In this document: positions 1-7,928 of the stretch, one piece after another
How positions within the stretch are numbered: position 1 is the first letter of the stretch
Layout: the number at the start of each line of letters is the position of its first letter
Origin: Campylobacterales bacterium
GTDB lineage: Bacteria; Campylobacterota; Campylobacteria; Campylobacterales; Sulfurovaceae
Length of the DNA stretch: 8,221 nucleotides
Assembly: GCA_014763905.1 (NCBI GenBank)
Contig: JACXUN010000059.1
Coordinates: 1-8,221 of the forward strand
Direction: 5' to 3'
The notes under the pieces: generated by a model
What the model was told of the DNA's origin: nothing
Seen by the model: only the letters and a program-made list of their open reading frames with translations
The model's database searches: none
Position numbers and translations under genes: made by a program

Positions 1-23
1 AAATCTTACCTATTTTTAGGCTT

Positions 24-55
24 CTGTGACTATGATATCCCGTCGAACTCAGGTT
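24..55 (+). repeat. 32-bp perfect direct repeat, left copy
   Basis: This 32-base stretch starts CTGTGACTATGATATCCC and ends GAACTCAGGTT. It occurs again, base for base and in the same orientation, at 8005-8036. The match stops abruptly on both sides: T versus G before it, C versus A after it. The right copy lies just beyond the stop codon of an IS1-family transposase, so the repeat may be the terminal repeat of that element. In that case this copy is a remnant end whose body has been lost, because the transporter gene starts only 65 bases further on. It has an internal GATATC palindrome but no long hairpin, and I see no transposase near it. The identity is seen directly; the IS origin is inference. 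Confidence 0.9.
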
Positions 56-120
56 CTTAGTTAAAATGCGACTTATCGCCTGATTTAATGAAAAGATTTT
101 ATCCAATTCAAGGTGTCACC

Positions 121-1452
121 ATGTTTAAACAAATCTTACCTCTGAGTCTGATTATCGCTTTGCGTTTTTTTGGACTATTTATTGTACTTCCTGTACTCTC
201 GGTCTATGCAGTAGAGTTGAAAGGGGGAACTGAATTTTTAGCCGGAATTGTCGTCGGAGGTTATGCCTTCACCCAAGCACTTTTTCAAGTTCCATTTGGA
301 TTGATGAGTGACAAATTAGGACGTAAAAAGACACTCCTTTTTGGTCTGATAATTTTTATCATCGGTTCCATTATTGCGGCGATGAGCGACAATATCTATA
401 TGTTGATGGTTGGACGTTTCTTACAAGGAGCCGGAGCGATCGGATCGGTTGTTTCTGCTATGATTGCCGACCTCGTCAAAGAGGAACAAAGGGCTCATGC
501 TATGGCAATCATGGGTGGAACCATTGCTTTAAGCTTTGCGGCAGCAATGATCGTTGCCCCGATTGTTGGCGGTCTTTGGGGTATTGACAAGCTCTTCTGG
601 CTGACTGCCGTGCTTTCGATTATGGCAATCGGTATTCTCTTTACCGCCGTACCGCAGCCGCCGAAAATCATTCACTCCTATACGGAAGAGGAGTCCAAGA
701 TGCTGGATGTCTTTAAAGACAAATCGTTAACCCGTATGTATGTGACCTTCCTTTTCCATTCATCGATTATGACGATGGCATTTTTCATTATTCCATTGGT
801 GATGACACAGGCAATCGATCAAGGAGGTTTCGGATGGACCAAAGCCGAACTCTGGAAAGTCTATCTCCCTGCCATGATCTTCGGAGTGCTTTCCATGGGA
901 CCGGCTGCTGTATTCGGTGAGAAGTATGGAAAAGGTCGACAAGTCTTTATGATCTCCATCGCTTCTATCTTTTTAGGGTTTATCGCAATGGGATTTGCGA
1001 CAACGCCGTGGCTCTTTATCACAGGAGTCGTTCTCTTCTTTATCGGATTCAATATGTTTGAACCGCTTCTTCAAAGCTTCGTAAGCAAATTTGCAAAAGT
1101 CCACCAAAAAGGAGCCGCAATCGGTGTCGCCAACACTTTTGGCTATGTCGGTATCTTCTTAGGTGGACTGCTTGCCGGATATATTATGCACCACTTTGAT
1201 CGAGGAACTTTAGCCATCGTCGTTGCCCTCCTCTCACTGCTCTGGTTCGGATGGGTTGCCACCATGCCAAACCCTAATAACCGAGGCAATGTCTATCTCC
1301 CGCTAGATATCTTCGATCGAGACAAAGTAGCGGCATTAACCGAACATGAAGCGATAGTCGAAAGCTATATCAACGAGACGGAAAATATCGCCGTGGTTAA
1401 ATATGAAAAAGATTTGATTGATGAAGATGAAGTGAGAGGGTTGCTGAGTTAA
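121..1452 (+). CDS. yajR: YajR-type MFS transporter with C-terminal YAM-like domain
   Basis: This is a major facilitator superfamily transporter of the inner membrane, 443 aa, predicted to have 12 membrane helices. The MFS motif A loop is clear after TM2 (G60-LMSDKLGRKK, with D64 and R68), and a TM4 motif follows (G98-RFLQGAGAIGS). After the last helix, from about residue 382, a hydrophilic tail of ~60 residues runs to the stop. Its pattern (YLPLDIF ... ESYINETENIAVVKYEKD ... EVRGLL) resembles the small ferredoxin-like YAM domain at the end of E. coli YajR, and the overall length and motif order also match YajR. The substrate is unknown even for YajR; a drug or metabolite exporter is likely. 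I chose ATG 121 over the in-frame ATG at 88 because AAGGTG lies 5 bases before 121, while 88 has no ribosome binding site and would add a polar stretch before TM1. The gene stands alone on its strand and converges on hepT. Family is near certain; YajR orthology is inferred from memory of that protein. Confidence 0.88.
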   Translation: MFKQILPLSLIIALRFFGLFIVLPVLSVYAVELKGGTEFLAGIVVGGYAFTQALFQVPFGLMSDKLGRKKTLLFGLIIFIIGSIIAAMSDNIYMLMVGRFLQGAGAIGSVVSAMIADLVKEEQRAHAMAIMGGTIALSFAAAMIVAPIVGGLWGIDKLFWLTAVLSIMAIGILFTAVPQPPKIIHSYTEEESKMLDVFKDKSLTRMYVTFLFHSSIMTMAFFIIPLVMTQAIDQGGFGWTKAELWKVYLPAMIFGVLSMGPAAVFGEKYGKGRQVFMISIASIFLGFIAMGFATTPWLFITGVVLFFIGFNMFEPLLQSFVSKFAKVHQKGAAIGVANTFGYVGIFLGGLLAGYIMHHFDRGTLAIVVALLSLLWFGWVATMPNPNNRGNVYLPLDIFDRDKVAALTEHEAIVESYINETENIAVVKYEKDLIDEDEVRGLLS

Positions 1453-1459
1453 AGTCTGT

Positions 1460-1483
1460 TACGTAAGCATTACTGCTTACGTA
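1460..1483. terminator. Perfect 10-bp hairpin between convergent genes, probable bidirectional terminator
   Basis: The arms TACGTAAGCA and TGCTTACGTA are exact reverse complements and enclose a 4-base TTAC loop. The hairpin fills the 44-bp gap between the transporter stop (1452) and the hepT stop (1497), which is where a shared terminator is expected. The stem has only four G-C pairs in ten and no strong T-run follows on either strand (TACACTTT on the plus side). It is therefore a weak intrinsic terminator, or a transcript-end stabiliser. Confidence 0.55.
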
Positions 1484-1496
1484 TACACTTTGAAAA

Positions 1497-1922
1497 CTAT
1501 TTCAATTTACTAATACCCTTTACTATAAAATCCAAATAATGAAACTCTTCTAAAATCTCATCTATTAAAAAACCTCGTTTGGAAATCTCTACATCTAAAA
1601 TTTTAGATTCTATCAATCTTTTTAACTCCAAGAGTTCATTATCGATAATATTCCAAATCTCCTCAGCATCAATCCCAAAATAGTGATGAATCAAAATATT
1701 TCTCAAATTAACAACCGCTCTTAACTCTTCAGATAAAATCTCTTTTTTGATAAGAACATTGGTTGCTTCACCGATAATCTCAAAATCTCTAATGACGCTG
1801 TCCCAAGCCATATAGTCATGTTTCAGATCCTCTGCATGGGTAAATTTTTTTGCAGTATTTTGAATTTTGAGAATACTCACATAGATATCAAAGAGAAAAA
1901 TCTCATCTAGCCGACTAGACAT
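1497..1922 (-). CDS. hepT: HepT-like HEPN ribonuclease toxin (DUF86)
   Basis: The 141-aa product is an all-alpha HEPN-fold protein of the HepT/DUF86 family, the RNase toxin of MntA-HepT toxin-antitoxin systems. The active-site motif RX4HXY is intact: R74, H79 and Y81 in RNILIHHYF. The upstream helix 'DSVIRDFEIIGEATNVL' (41-57) is typical of the family. In characterised systems HepT dimers cleave RNA, and the partner MntA AMPylates the motif tyrosine (here Y81) to switch the toxin off. The start overlaps the end of mntA by 8 bases (ATGTCTAG), which implies translational coupling; no strong Shine-Dalgarno of its own is seen. Most HepT proteins end soon after the helix matching residues 90-107; here about 30 extra residues follow. 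The gene is strongly AT-rich: the 60-base line at 1501-1560 has 14 G+C. All motif residues are present, so the toxin is probably active; that is inference. Confidence 0.9.
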   Translation of the reverse strand: MSSRLDEIFLFDIYVSILKIQNTAKKFTHAEDLKHDYMAWDSVIRDFEIIGEATNVLIKKEILSEELRAVVNLRNILIHHYFGIDAEEIWNIIDNELLELKRLIESKILDVEISKRGFLIDEILEEFHYLDFIVKGISKLK

Positions 1923-2208
1923 AAATCAAATCTTTTTGAATACTATTACGGATAAATGGTCTCAGAGAATCAAACAGACCAATGTCTACTTTTTTCTTAA
2001 GAGCCTCTTCCAAAAAAAGCTGTGCTTTGGAAATCGTCAATAAATTTTTCTGTCTCATTTCTAAAATCACAATATCAATATCACTCTCTTCATTATATCT
2101 GTTTGTTGAGTATGAACCAAAAATTGCTAATTTATTGATGCCAAATTTATCTTCTAAAATGGGTTTGAGATTTTTTATTTTATAAAACAGTTCATCCTTT
2201 TCTATCAT
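1915..2208 (-). CDS. mntA: MntA-like nucleotidyltransferase antitoxin
   Basis: The 97-aa product is a minimal nucleotidyltransferase of the MNT (DNA polymerase beta-like) fold. The signature GSX10DXD is complete: G31-S32, then D43 and D45 (GSYSTNRYNEESDID). A third acidic position, D75, sits in KKVDIGLF. In characterised pairs this enzyme transfers AMP from ATP to the tyrosine of HepT's RX4HXY motif and so neutralises the toxin. I chose ATG 2208 rather than the upstream in-frame ATG at 2244: AGGAGG lies 6 bases before 2208, and the 12 residues gained from 2244 look like read-through of the leader (ISYNLIKRRFV). The gene lies 44 bases after the macroglobulin stop and overlaps hepT by 8 bases, antitoxin before toxin. 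It is as AT-rich as hepT (14 G+C in 2041-2100). Function is assigned by motif and pairing. Confidence 0.92.
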   Translation of the reverse strand: MIEKDELFYKIKNLKPILEDKFGINKLAIFGSYSTNRYNEESDIDIVILEMRQKNLLTISKAQLFLEEALKKKVDIGLFDSLRPFIRNSIQKDLIYV

Positions 2209-2214
2209 CACAAA

Positions 2215-2235
2215 CCTCCTTTTTATTAGATTATA
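2215..2235 (-). promoter_or_regulatory. mntA-hepT leader: TATAAT -10 box and AGGAGG ribosome binding site
   Basis: On the minus strand a perfect TATAAT (2235-2230) is followed by AAGGAGG (2221-2215), 6 bases before the mntA ATG. No good -35 hexamer is visible 16-18 bases upstream of the -10 box (AAGTAG at 17). Campylobacterota housekeeping promoters are known to depend mainly on the -10 region. Transcription from here would leave a leader of only about 15 bases before the start codon. The Shine-Dalgarno is certain by eye; the promoter is plausible. It would free the toxin-antitoxin pair from the upstream macroglobulin gene. Confidence 0.5.
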
Positions 2236-2252
2236 GCTGATCACCTCTTAAA

Positions 2253-5200
2253 CTACTTCGCCAACTCCAATTTGGTAATCAGCATCTCGCCGTCGATCTC
2301 TTTGAGGGTAATGAGATGTCGGCTGGTTCCGGTTAACGATTTTTTCTTATTTTCAAGCAGATAGTCAAAAGTTATTTTGATGACTGCCTCTTTTTTCGCA
2401 TTGTCTAAACGCACCGTTTCTAACTGGATACCGCTATAACTCCGTTTTTGCCATTTACTTAAATAGCCCATCTTATCATCAAGCACATCCTTTTTGGTTG
2501 CCTCTTTTTTACGGAAATAGACCTCAACCGGATAGTTAAAGAGCGGCAAGAATGACTTAGCATCATCGCTCTGCATCTCACGATAGTAGAGTCTTTTGAT
2601 CACTTTTTTAGCTTGGGATTCTAAATCAGAGACGGTTGTTGCGGTCGTCGGCTTATCTGGATGAGTGCCGACAACTGTTATCGTCTCACGCTCTTGGGCA
2701 TAATCGGCGATACGGGTATCATACATCGCTTCACTGATCACTGCTGGAAGCTGGCAGGTTCCAGTGATAGTCACGATCAGCGGCGTATAGATTATCCCTT
2801 CATTCGGTACCAGACGGAGCGATTGCGAAACGGTATCATACTCCTCTTTTTTCGGCAGATTGATAAAGTGCAGCACCCGATCATCACGGATATCGCGATA
2901 GGCGAGATCGATATTATCGTTCTCAAACTTCTGATGTCCTGATTGGATATTACTGTTGATAATACTCATACACGCCGGGATACGTTGACTCACCACTACA
3001 TTATTGACCTTACCGAGATTGGAGATGCGTACCTTACTATAAATCGTCTCTCCTTGTACCAGCTGACTAAGATCAACCGCTTGTCCCTGTTCATCAATAA
3101 ATTCACGTTGGATACTCACCTCTTTCTTCCGACCTAGCCGATTTTTGATCGGTTTTGGCAGATGTTTGACCAGTTCTATAGAGTAACTCATGGCACTGTT
3201 TTGCGGTGTCACGGTAATGGTATCACTGGTTAATTTGTCTACTATTAGAGTAATCGGCTCAGTATGCCGTTGATGTTTACCATTGACACTGAGCGTCACA
3301 TCCAATTTAGCCACTTGCGGTTTTCCGTAATAGAGACTAATGGCTTTGAGTGCCATCGCTTTCTCTTGAGTCGAATAGAGATCATCCAAGGTTTTTTGAA
3401 CACTTGCAAGATCTTTCTCCTCTTTGTTAAAATATTGTGACTTGATCATAAAGTGGAGGAACATATCCCGTCGATTGGACTCAAAGTTCCCGGTTGTATC
3501 GCCATATGGCTTATAGTAACTGTCAACGGATAATTTCACACTGTCATATAGCTCTTGGGCTTGGGCATCGCGTCCTTTTATCTTCAATATAGCTGCCATA
3601 TAGTAGGTCGCAATAAAATTCTGCTCATAAAGTTTTTGCTCCAACAGCATATTAACACTGCTCTCATCGAGTTTCCCCGCTTCGGCTAAGATAAAGGCAG
3701 CATAGACACGATGGAATTTATCATACTCCGCAAGATATTGACCGCTGGATGTGGTTACCGCTTGGAGCATGGCGATAATCTCATTGATAAACTTCTCATC
3801 GATCTCGACACCGTCACGATAGAGTTCCATAATAGTTTGAGCTGCGTAGAGTGAGGCATACTGATTGATATAACCGCCCTCTTTCCAATAGCTAAACTCT
3901 CCGTAGTAGTTTTGCATATTGCGTAGCTTTTTGAGTCCTTGACGGATAAAGTTTTGGCTCTCTCCAATTAATGTATCATTATGTAAAAATTTAGCCGCAT
4001 AATGCATCGCCAAGATTTTGGAGGTGGTCTGCTCGGCACAGCCGTATGGATAACCGATCAGATATTTCAGGTCATCCCGCATTGAACCGATCAGATTATC
4101 AGAGAGTGTGATATAGGCAGTCGCCTCTTTATACGCTTCTGGTACGGTAAAGGTCTGCTCTGTTTTAGCGATCCCTTTAAAAGTTTGGGTCGAGATCGTA
4201 TACGGGTTATAGATCGGCAGTTCAATGGTTTTGGTTATCTGTTCGCCGTTTATGGTTCCTAATATAGTCAGATTCCCTTTGCCTACGCTTTTTGCCGAAA
4301 GTTTTGCTACTACTACGACGGAACTGTTGGCGGGGATGGTGAGGCTCTTTTGGGTTAATTCAAGATTGAGATTATCCGACTGATTGATATCCAACACTAT
4401 GGTTTGAGCCGTTTGGGTCGTATTGAAAAGCCGTACCGGCACATCGACTTGATCGCCTGCCAAGATATACTTCGGATAGGACGGTTTGATCATGATATCA
4501 TCTTTGATAATCAACTCTTTGGTCTCAACTCCTATGCTGTCTGCATTCACTGCGATAGCGACGATGGTGGCTTTGCCATTAAATTCCGGAATATCAATAC
4601 CGATTGTCGAACCCTCTTTTTGGACATCAAAGAGTCCTGACCAGATCATAAACGGTTTAATCGGATCACCTAAATCCGGCGGCAGATGTTTTTTGCGTTT
4701 TTCAGCATAGCCGTCTCCCGCACCAAACGCGACCAACTTCCCTTCCGCGACATATGCCATCACCTGATCATAAAGATCATAGTAGGCAAGCTGCTTATCG
4801 TTCTGCTCATCAAAATACTCAAAAATTTTCGGATCTTCTTGTTGAGCCAATTGGAGGATACCGGTATCGACAACGCTGATCAATAGTTTCGCTTTTTTAT
4901 CCGTTTGGATTCCGAGGTTTAATGTGGTTTTGGATTTGGTCTCTTTTGGTACATCCAACTTAATATTGAGTCGATGTGCCGTATGATCCGGTTTCACATA
5001 GTGATATCCGGCGGCTCTAAACGGAATCAACTGAGACGGTGTATCACTGGCTCGATAAACAGCAGCATGGAGATAGGCTCCGTGATTCATGGCATCTTCA
5101 ATCGGGAAAGATATTTTCGCCACCCCTTTTTCAATCGCATAACTTTGGTAACTGAGTACTTTATTGCTCTCTAGCGTTACGATCAATTGACCATCTAAAA

Positions 5201-7928
5201 TCGGTGCTTTGATCGTCGCCTCTATGGTGTCGCCTTTTTTATAAAGCTTATCTTCGAAATTGATCTCTACCGACTTGAGATTATCACTTGGGGAGATATT
5301 GCTGTAGGTCTCATACCAGACACTAAATTCACTACTGGCACTGTGTCCGCCTAAATGATCATGAATTTCGATAATATAATCTCCATTATCATTCATCACC
5401 CGTTCAAAACTGCCGTTAGCTTGAACGCTAAAACTATCGACCGTCGTCAATTCTTTTTCCCATTCGTATGATCCATCACGGTAGCTATAGTGCCACTCAA
5501 CCTTTTTGATCTCGGCATAGAGTTCACGATCTATCGTTTGGGCAGTTTCCGGGTTGATAAGAACAGCTATTCCTTTTATCGCTTTACCTTTTTCCAACTC
5601 ATTGGCATTCAATTTGAGACCGACCATCGCTTCATACGGATAGAGGGTAATCGTTTCATATGCTGCAACCGGTGTGGTATCATCCATAATGGTTACACCC
5701 AACTGTGCTTCCAAAATAGAAGGCACTTTCTGATCCAAATGTGTCGGCAGAACAACGGATACTTGACCTTCATCATCCAGAGAAATCTCCTCTTCCTGCT
5801 CCAGATACCGCTGCATGTTTTGTGTTTTGAGGAGAGTGTTCGTGAAGCTGTAGCCTTTATATGCTGTATTGTCATAATCTTTGGCTTCCGCATCCAGCGT
5901 TACCTTTCCGCTTAATCTAGCTGCCGGCGTACCGAACAGATAGCTGCTGGTTATGTTGGCTTCGATTAACTCTCCTGCATGATAGCTGGATCGACTTATG
6001 GTAATATGATTCTCTATTTTTGGCGGAACAAACGCTTCTACTTTAACCTGCTCCTGACCGATGACATTGTCACCGATCTTAACCAATAGCTCATAGGTAC
6101 CGGTTCGATCTTCGATATCCATCTGATGGTTATAATCAATCAATCCAAACTTATCGGTATGATAAACCTTCTCCTCCAGTGGTTCCCCGTATAACTCTTG
6201 CAAAACAACTTTGACCGGTATCTCTGAAGCCGACAGGAAATCTCTGTCTTTTAGCGTAATGAGGGCATGAATCTTCCCAGCAGGACGCACCAATTTACTC
6301 TGGAAGTAGACATTAGCTCTGAAACGCTCTTCATCATGCAGTATGGTTTCAGGATCGGGTGAACCGATGGTTTGATTGAAAGACAAGAAATTTTTATCCC
6401 CATCATGGCTAACAATGACCCCTTTAGGTTGTAAAGCCAACAGTTTAGCTTTTTCAATTATGGCGACCCCGTTTTCGTCCGTTTTAACGCTGCCTAATAG
6501 ATCATTATTAGCTCCATAAAGTTCTACCTTCGCCGACTCTACCGGTTCAGCTTTATCCAAACTCAATACGGTGACAAATGCTTGATCTTTGGCAAGATTG
6601 ACGGCGATACCCAAATTGGAGATAAAGAGTATCTTACTCTGACTCTGTTCATCTTCTTTATCACCATAACGCATGGTCACTTTGTAGATACCGTATGGCA
6701 GCTCACCGGTGAGATCACGCAATAAAAATTTCTGATTGGTAATTTTATTCTTTGGATTATCCAATATAATTTTCTGAGTAAATAGCTCCTTGGTATACTG
6801 TTTGACCTCTTCCTCTCTGGCACTGTCAAAATTCATAAAGTAGCGTAAGTTATCATCCAATACACGTTCGACAATCAGTGTCGCACTATCAAGATTAATC
6901 GATTTAAAACCAAGTTCTCCTTGATTCGAGATATAAGGTTTATCAGCATCAAATAGTATGCCTTTGCCTCTATCACCGCTTTTTACTGTGTAGGTTAACG
7001 TATTTTTGAGTTCATGATGGTTACGTAAACCCTCTTTTAAGGTAATTGTATAGCTACTGTTAGGCTGAAACTCACTACTGATAATATCGGTATAATAGTA
7101 AACATTTTCAGAGAGCTTATCTTTTTCTCTCATCCGATAGCTAATATAGTTATCTCGATTAAGTCTAAAATTTTCAATTCCATCAACGACAATAAACTGT
7201 TCAGGTGTCCCCTCTAATGTATCATCCAAATAGAGACGAATCGCAAAATCACCATTATCCAATGCCACCATACGAGGTTCATCGTAGATACTCATTGCAT
7301 TGACTTTATCATCAAGCTTGACGTTGGTCGCATAACGATCGTTAAAACTTGCCGAAAAAGTCTCCTCTAAACTGCTGCCCTGTGGTGTAGATAGAGCTTT
7401 ATTGATCGTTAACTCAACCGCATGATCTCCAACCGGCTCGTTGATTTTAAGCAACAACATGGTTTTACTGTGTTGTATAATCGTATAGTTGAGATTGGTC
7501 GTTGCTAATTTATCTTTCTTTTGTAGTGAAATATAAGATTTAGCTTTTTGACTATCTATGGTGTCATTGAATGTGATTTGGAGCAGTTGATTCCGATTAA
7601 AATAGTGATAATCCATCACCTGCAACGGCTCTGTCTCGATTGTCAGATTATGTTTTCCATATTGACACTGATAGGTTGTGCCACTCTCTAGTCTCTTTCT
7701 AGGAATGACTCTTAACCGCTTACTTGAATCAATTTTATAGACTGCATCCAATCCCGGTTGACAAGCAAGCAATTTTTGATGGGTATAACTCATTGACGTG
7801 TCAAAAATTGAATTATTAGACTCTATCGTAAAAAACGATTCATCTACCGCAATCACTTTTGAACTTGTCGTTAATGTATCCCCAAATAGCAGGGACGAAA
7901 AAAGAATAAAAATAAATAATCTAAACAT
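2253..7928 (-). CDS. Bacterial alpha-2-macroglobulin, thioester-type, large periplasmic protein
   Basis: The 1891-aa product is an alpha-2-macroglobulin of the E. coli YfhM/YfaS class, expected to trap proteases in the periplasm through a reactive thioester. Residues 1-16 (MFRLFIFILFSSLLFG) form a signal peptide with no lipobox cysteine. Domains by eye: N-terminal macroglobulin-like beta domains; an MG domain at about 534-638 ending in VEAFVPP (630-636); bait-side domains; the A2M domain from about 1092 (FMIWSGLFDV); and the thioester domain with GYPYGCAEQTTSK, where C1297 and Q1300 would form the thioester bond. Late beta domains follow, and an extra module that looks NTF2-like closes the protein (about 1775-1891). 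The ATG at 7928 is preceded by AAAGG with 7 bases between; an in-frame TTG at 7934 lies too close to that site. No frameshift is visible. The usual partner gene pbpC is not adjacent; mntA-hepT follows. GC is uneven: sampled 60-base lines near the 5' end have 15-16 G+C, against 28 near the middle. Confidence 0.93.
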   Translation of the reverse strand: MFRLFIFILFSSLLFGDTLTTSSKVIAVDESFFTIESNNSIFDTSMSYTHQKLLACQPGLDAVYKIDSSKRLRVIPRKRLESGTTYQCQYGKHNLTIETEPLQVMDYHYFNRNQLLQITFNDTIDSQKAKSYISLQKKDKLATTNLNYTIIQHSKTMLLLKINEPVGDHAVELTINKALSTPQGSSLEETFSASFNDRYATNVKLDDKVNAMSIYDEPRMVALDNGDFAIRLYLDDTLEGTPEQFIVVDGIENFRLNRDNYISYRMREKDKLSENVYYYTDIISSEFQPNSSYTITLKEGLRNHHELKNTLTYTVKSGDRGKGILFDADKPYISNQGELGFKSINLDSATLIVERVLDDNLRYFMNFDSAREEEVKQYTKELFTQKIILDNPKNKITNQKFLLRDLTGELPYGIYKVTMRYGDKEDEQSQSKILFISNLGIAVNLAKDQAFVTVLSLDKAEPVESAKVELYGANNDLLGSVKTDENGVAIIEKAKLLALQPKGVIVSHDGDKNFLSFNQTIGSPDPETILHDEERFRANVYFQSKLVRPAGKIHALITLKDRDFLSASEIPVKVVLQELYGEPLEEKVYHTDKFGLIDYNHQMDIEDRTGTYELLVKIGDNVIGQEQVKVEAFVPPKIENHITISRSSYHAGELIEANITSSYLFGTPAARLSGKVTLDAEAKDYDNTAYKGYSFTNTLLKTQNMQRYLEQEEEISLDDEGQVSVVLPTHLDQKVPSILEAQLGVTIMDDTTPVAAYETITLYPYEAMVGLKLNANELEKGKAIKGIAVLINPETAQTIDRELYAEIKKVEWHYSYRDGSYEWEKELTTVDSFSVQANGSFERVMNDNGDYIIEIHDHLGGHSASSEFSVWYETYSNISPSDNLKSVEINFEDKLYKKGDTIEATIKAPILDGQLIVTLESNKVLSYQSYAIEKGVAKISFPIEDAMNHGAYLHAAVYRASDTPSQLIPFRAAGYHYVKPDHTAHRLNIKLDVPKETKSKTTLNLGIQTDKKAKLLISVVDTGILQLAQQEDPKIFEYFDEQNDKQLAYYDLYDQVMAYVAEGKLVAFGAGDGYAEKRKKHLPPDLGDPIKPFMIWSGLFDVQKEGSTIGIDIPEFNGKATIVAIAVNADSIGVETKELIIKDDIMIKPSYPKYILAGDQVDVPVRLFNTTQTAQTIVLDINQSDNLNLELTQKSLTIPANSSVVVVAKLSAKSVGKGNLTILGTINGEQITKTIELPIYNPYTISTQTFKGIAKTEQTFTVPEAYKEATAYITLSDNLIGSMRDDLKYLIGYPYGCAEQTTSKILAMHYAAKFLHNDTLIGESQNFIRQGLKKLRNMQNYYGEFSYWKEGGYINQYASLYAAQTIMELYRDGVEIDEKFINEIIAMLQAVTTSSGQYLAEYDKFHRVYAAFILAEAGKLDESSVNMLLEQKLYEQNFIATYYMAAILKIKGRDAQAQELYDSVKLSVDSYYKPYGDTTGNFESNRRDMFLHFMIKSQYFNKEEKDLASVQKTLDDLYSTQEKAMALKAISLYYGKPQVAKLDVTLSVNGKHQRHTEPITLIVDKLTSDTITVTPQNSAMSYSIELVKHLPKPIKNRLGRKKEVSIQREFIDEQGQAVDLSQLVQGETIYSKVRISNLGKVNNVVVSQRIPACMSIINSNIQSGHQKFENDNIDLAYRDIRDDRVLHFINLPKKEEYDTVSQSLRLVPNEGIIYTPLIVTITGTCQLPAVISEAMYDTRIADYAQERETITVVGTHPDKPTTATTVSDLESQAKKVIKRLYYREMQSDDAKSFLPLFNYPVEVYFRKKEATKKDVLDDKMGYLSKWQKRSYSGIQLETVRLDNAKKEAVIKITFDYLLENKKKSLTGTSRHLITLKEIDGEMLITKLELAK

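Noticed and set aside
24..55. The 32-bp repeat as a CRISPR repeat, a 5S rRNA fragment (CGAACTCAG) or a tRNA 3' end / att site (GAGTTCGA on the minus strand)
   Set aside because: Only one copy stands at each place, with no spacers. The 5S-like match is only about 9-10 bases with no surrounding rRNA. The T-arm-like stretch has no complementary stem flanks. No integrase is in the window.
88..120. Upstream ATG at 88 as the transporter start
   Set aside because: It has no ribosome binding site, while ATG 121 has AAGGTG at the right distance and begins just before TM1.
1..141. 11-base match AAATCTTACCT at 1-11 and 131-141, and ACCTATTTT shared in inverse with 8068-8079
   Set aside because: The matches are too short and too AT-rich to separate from chance, and the inverse match does not extend into the 32-bp repeat.
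5490..5915. 141-codon plus-strand open frame inside the macroglobulin gene
   Set aside because: It is antisense to a clearly real gene, has no recognisable family, and is rich in Phe, Ile, Arg and Cys as expected of a shadow frame. The other small frames overlapping the large genes were dismissed for the same reason.
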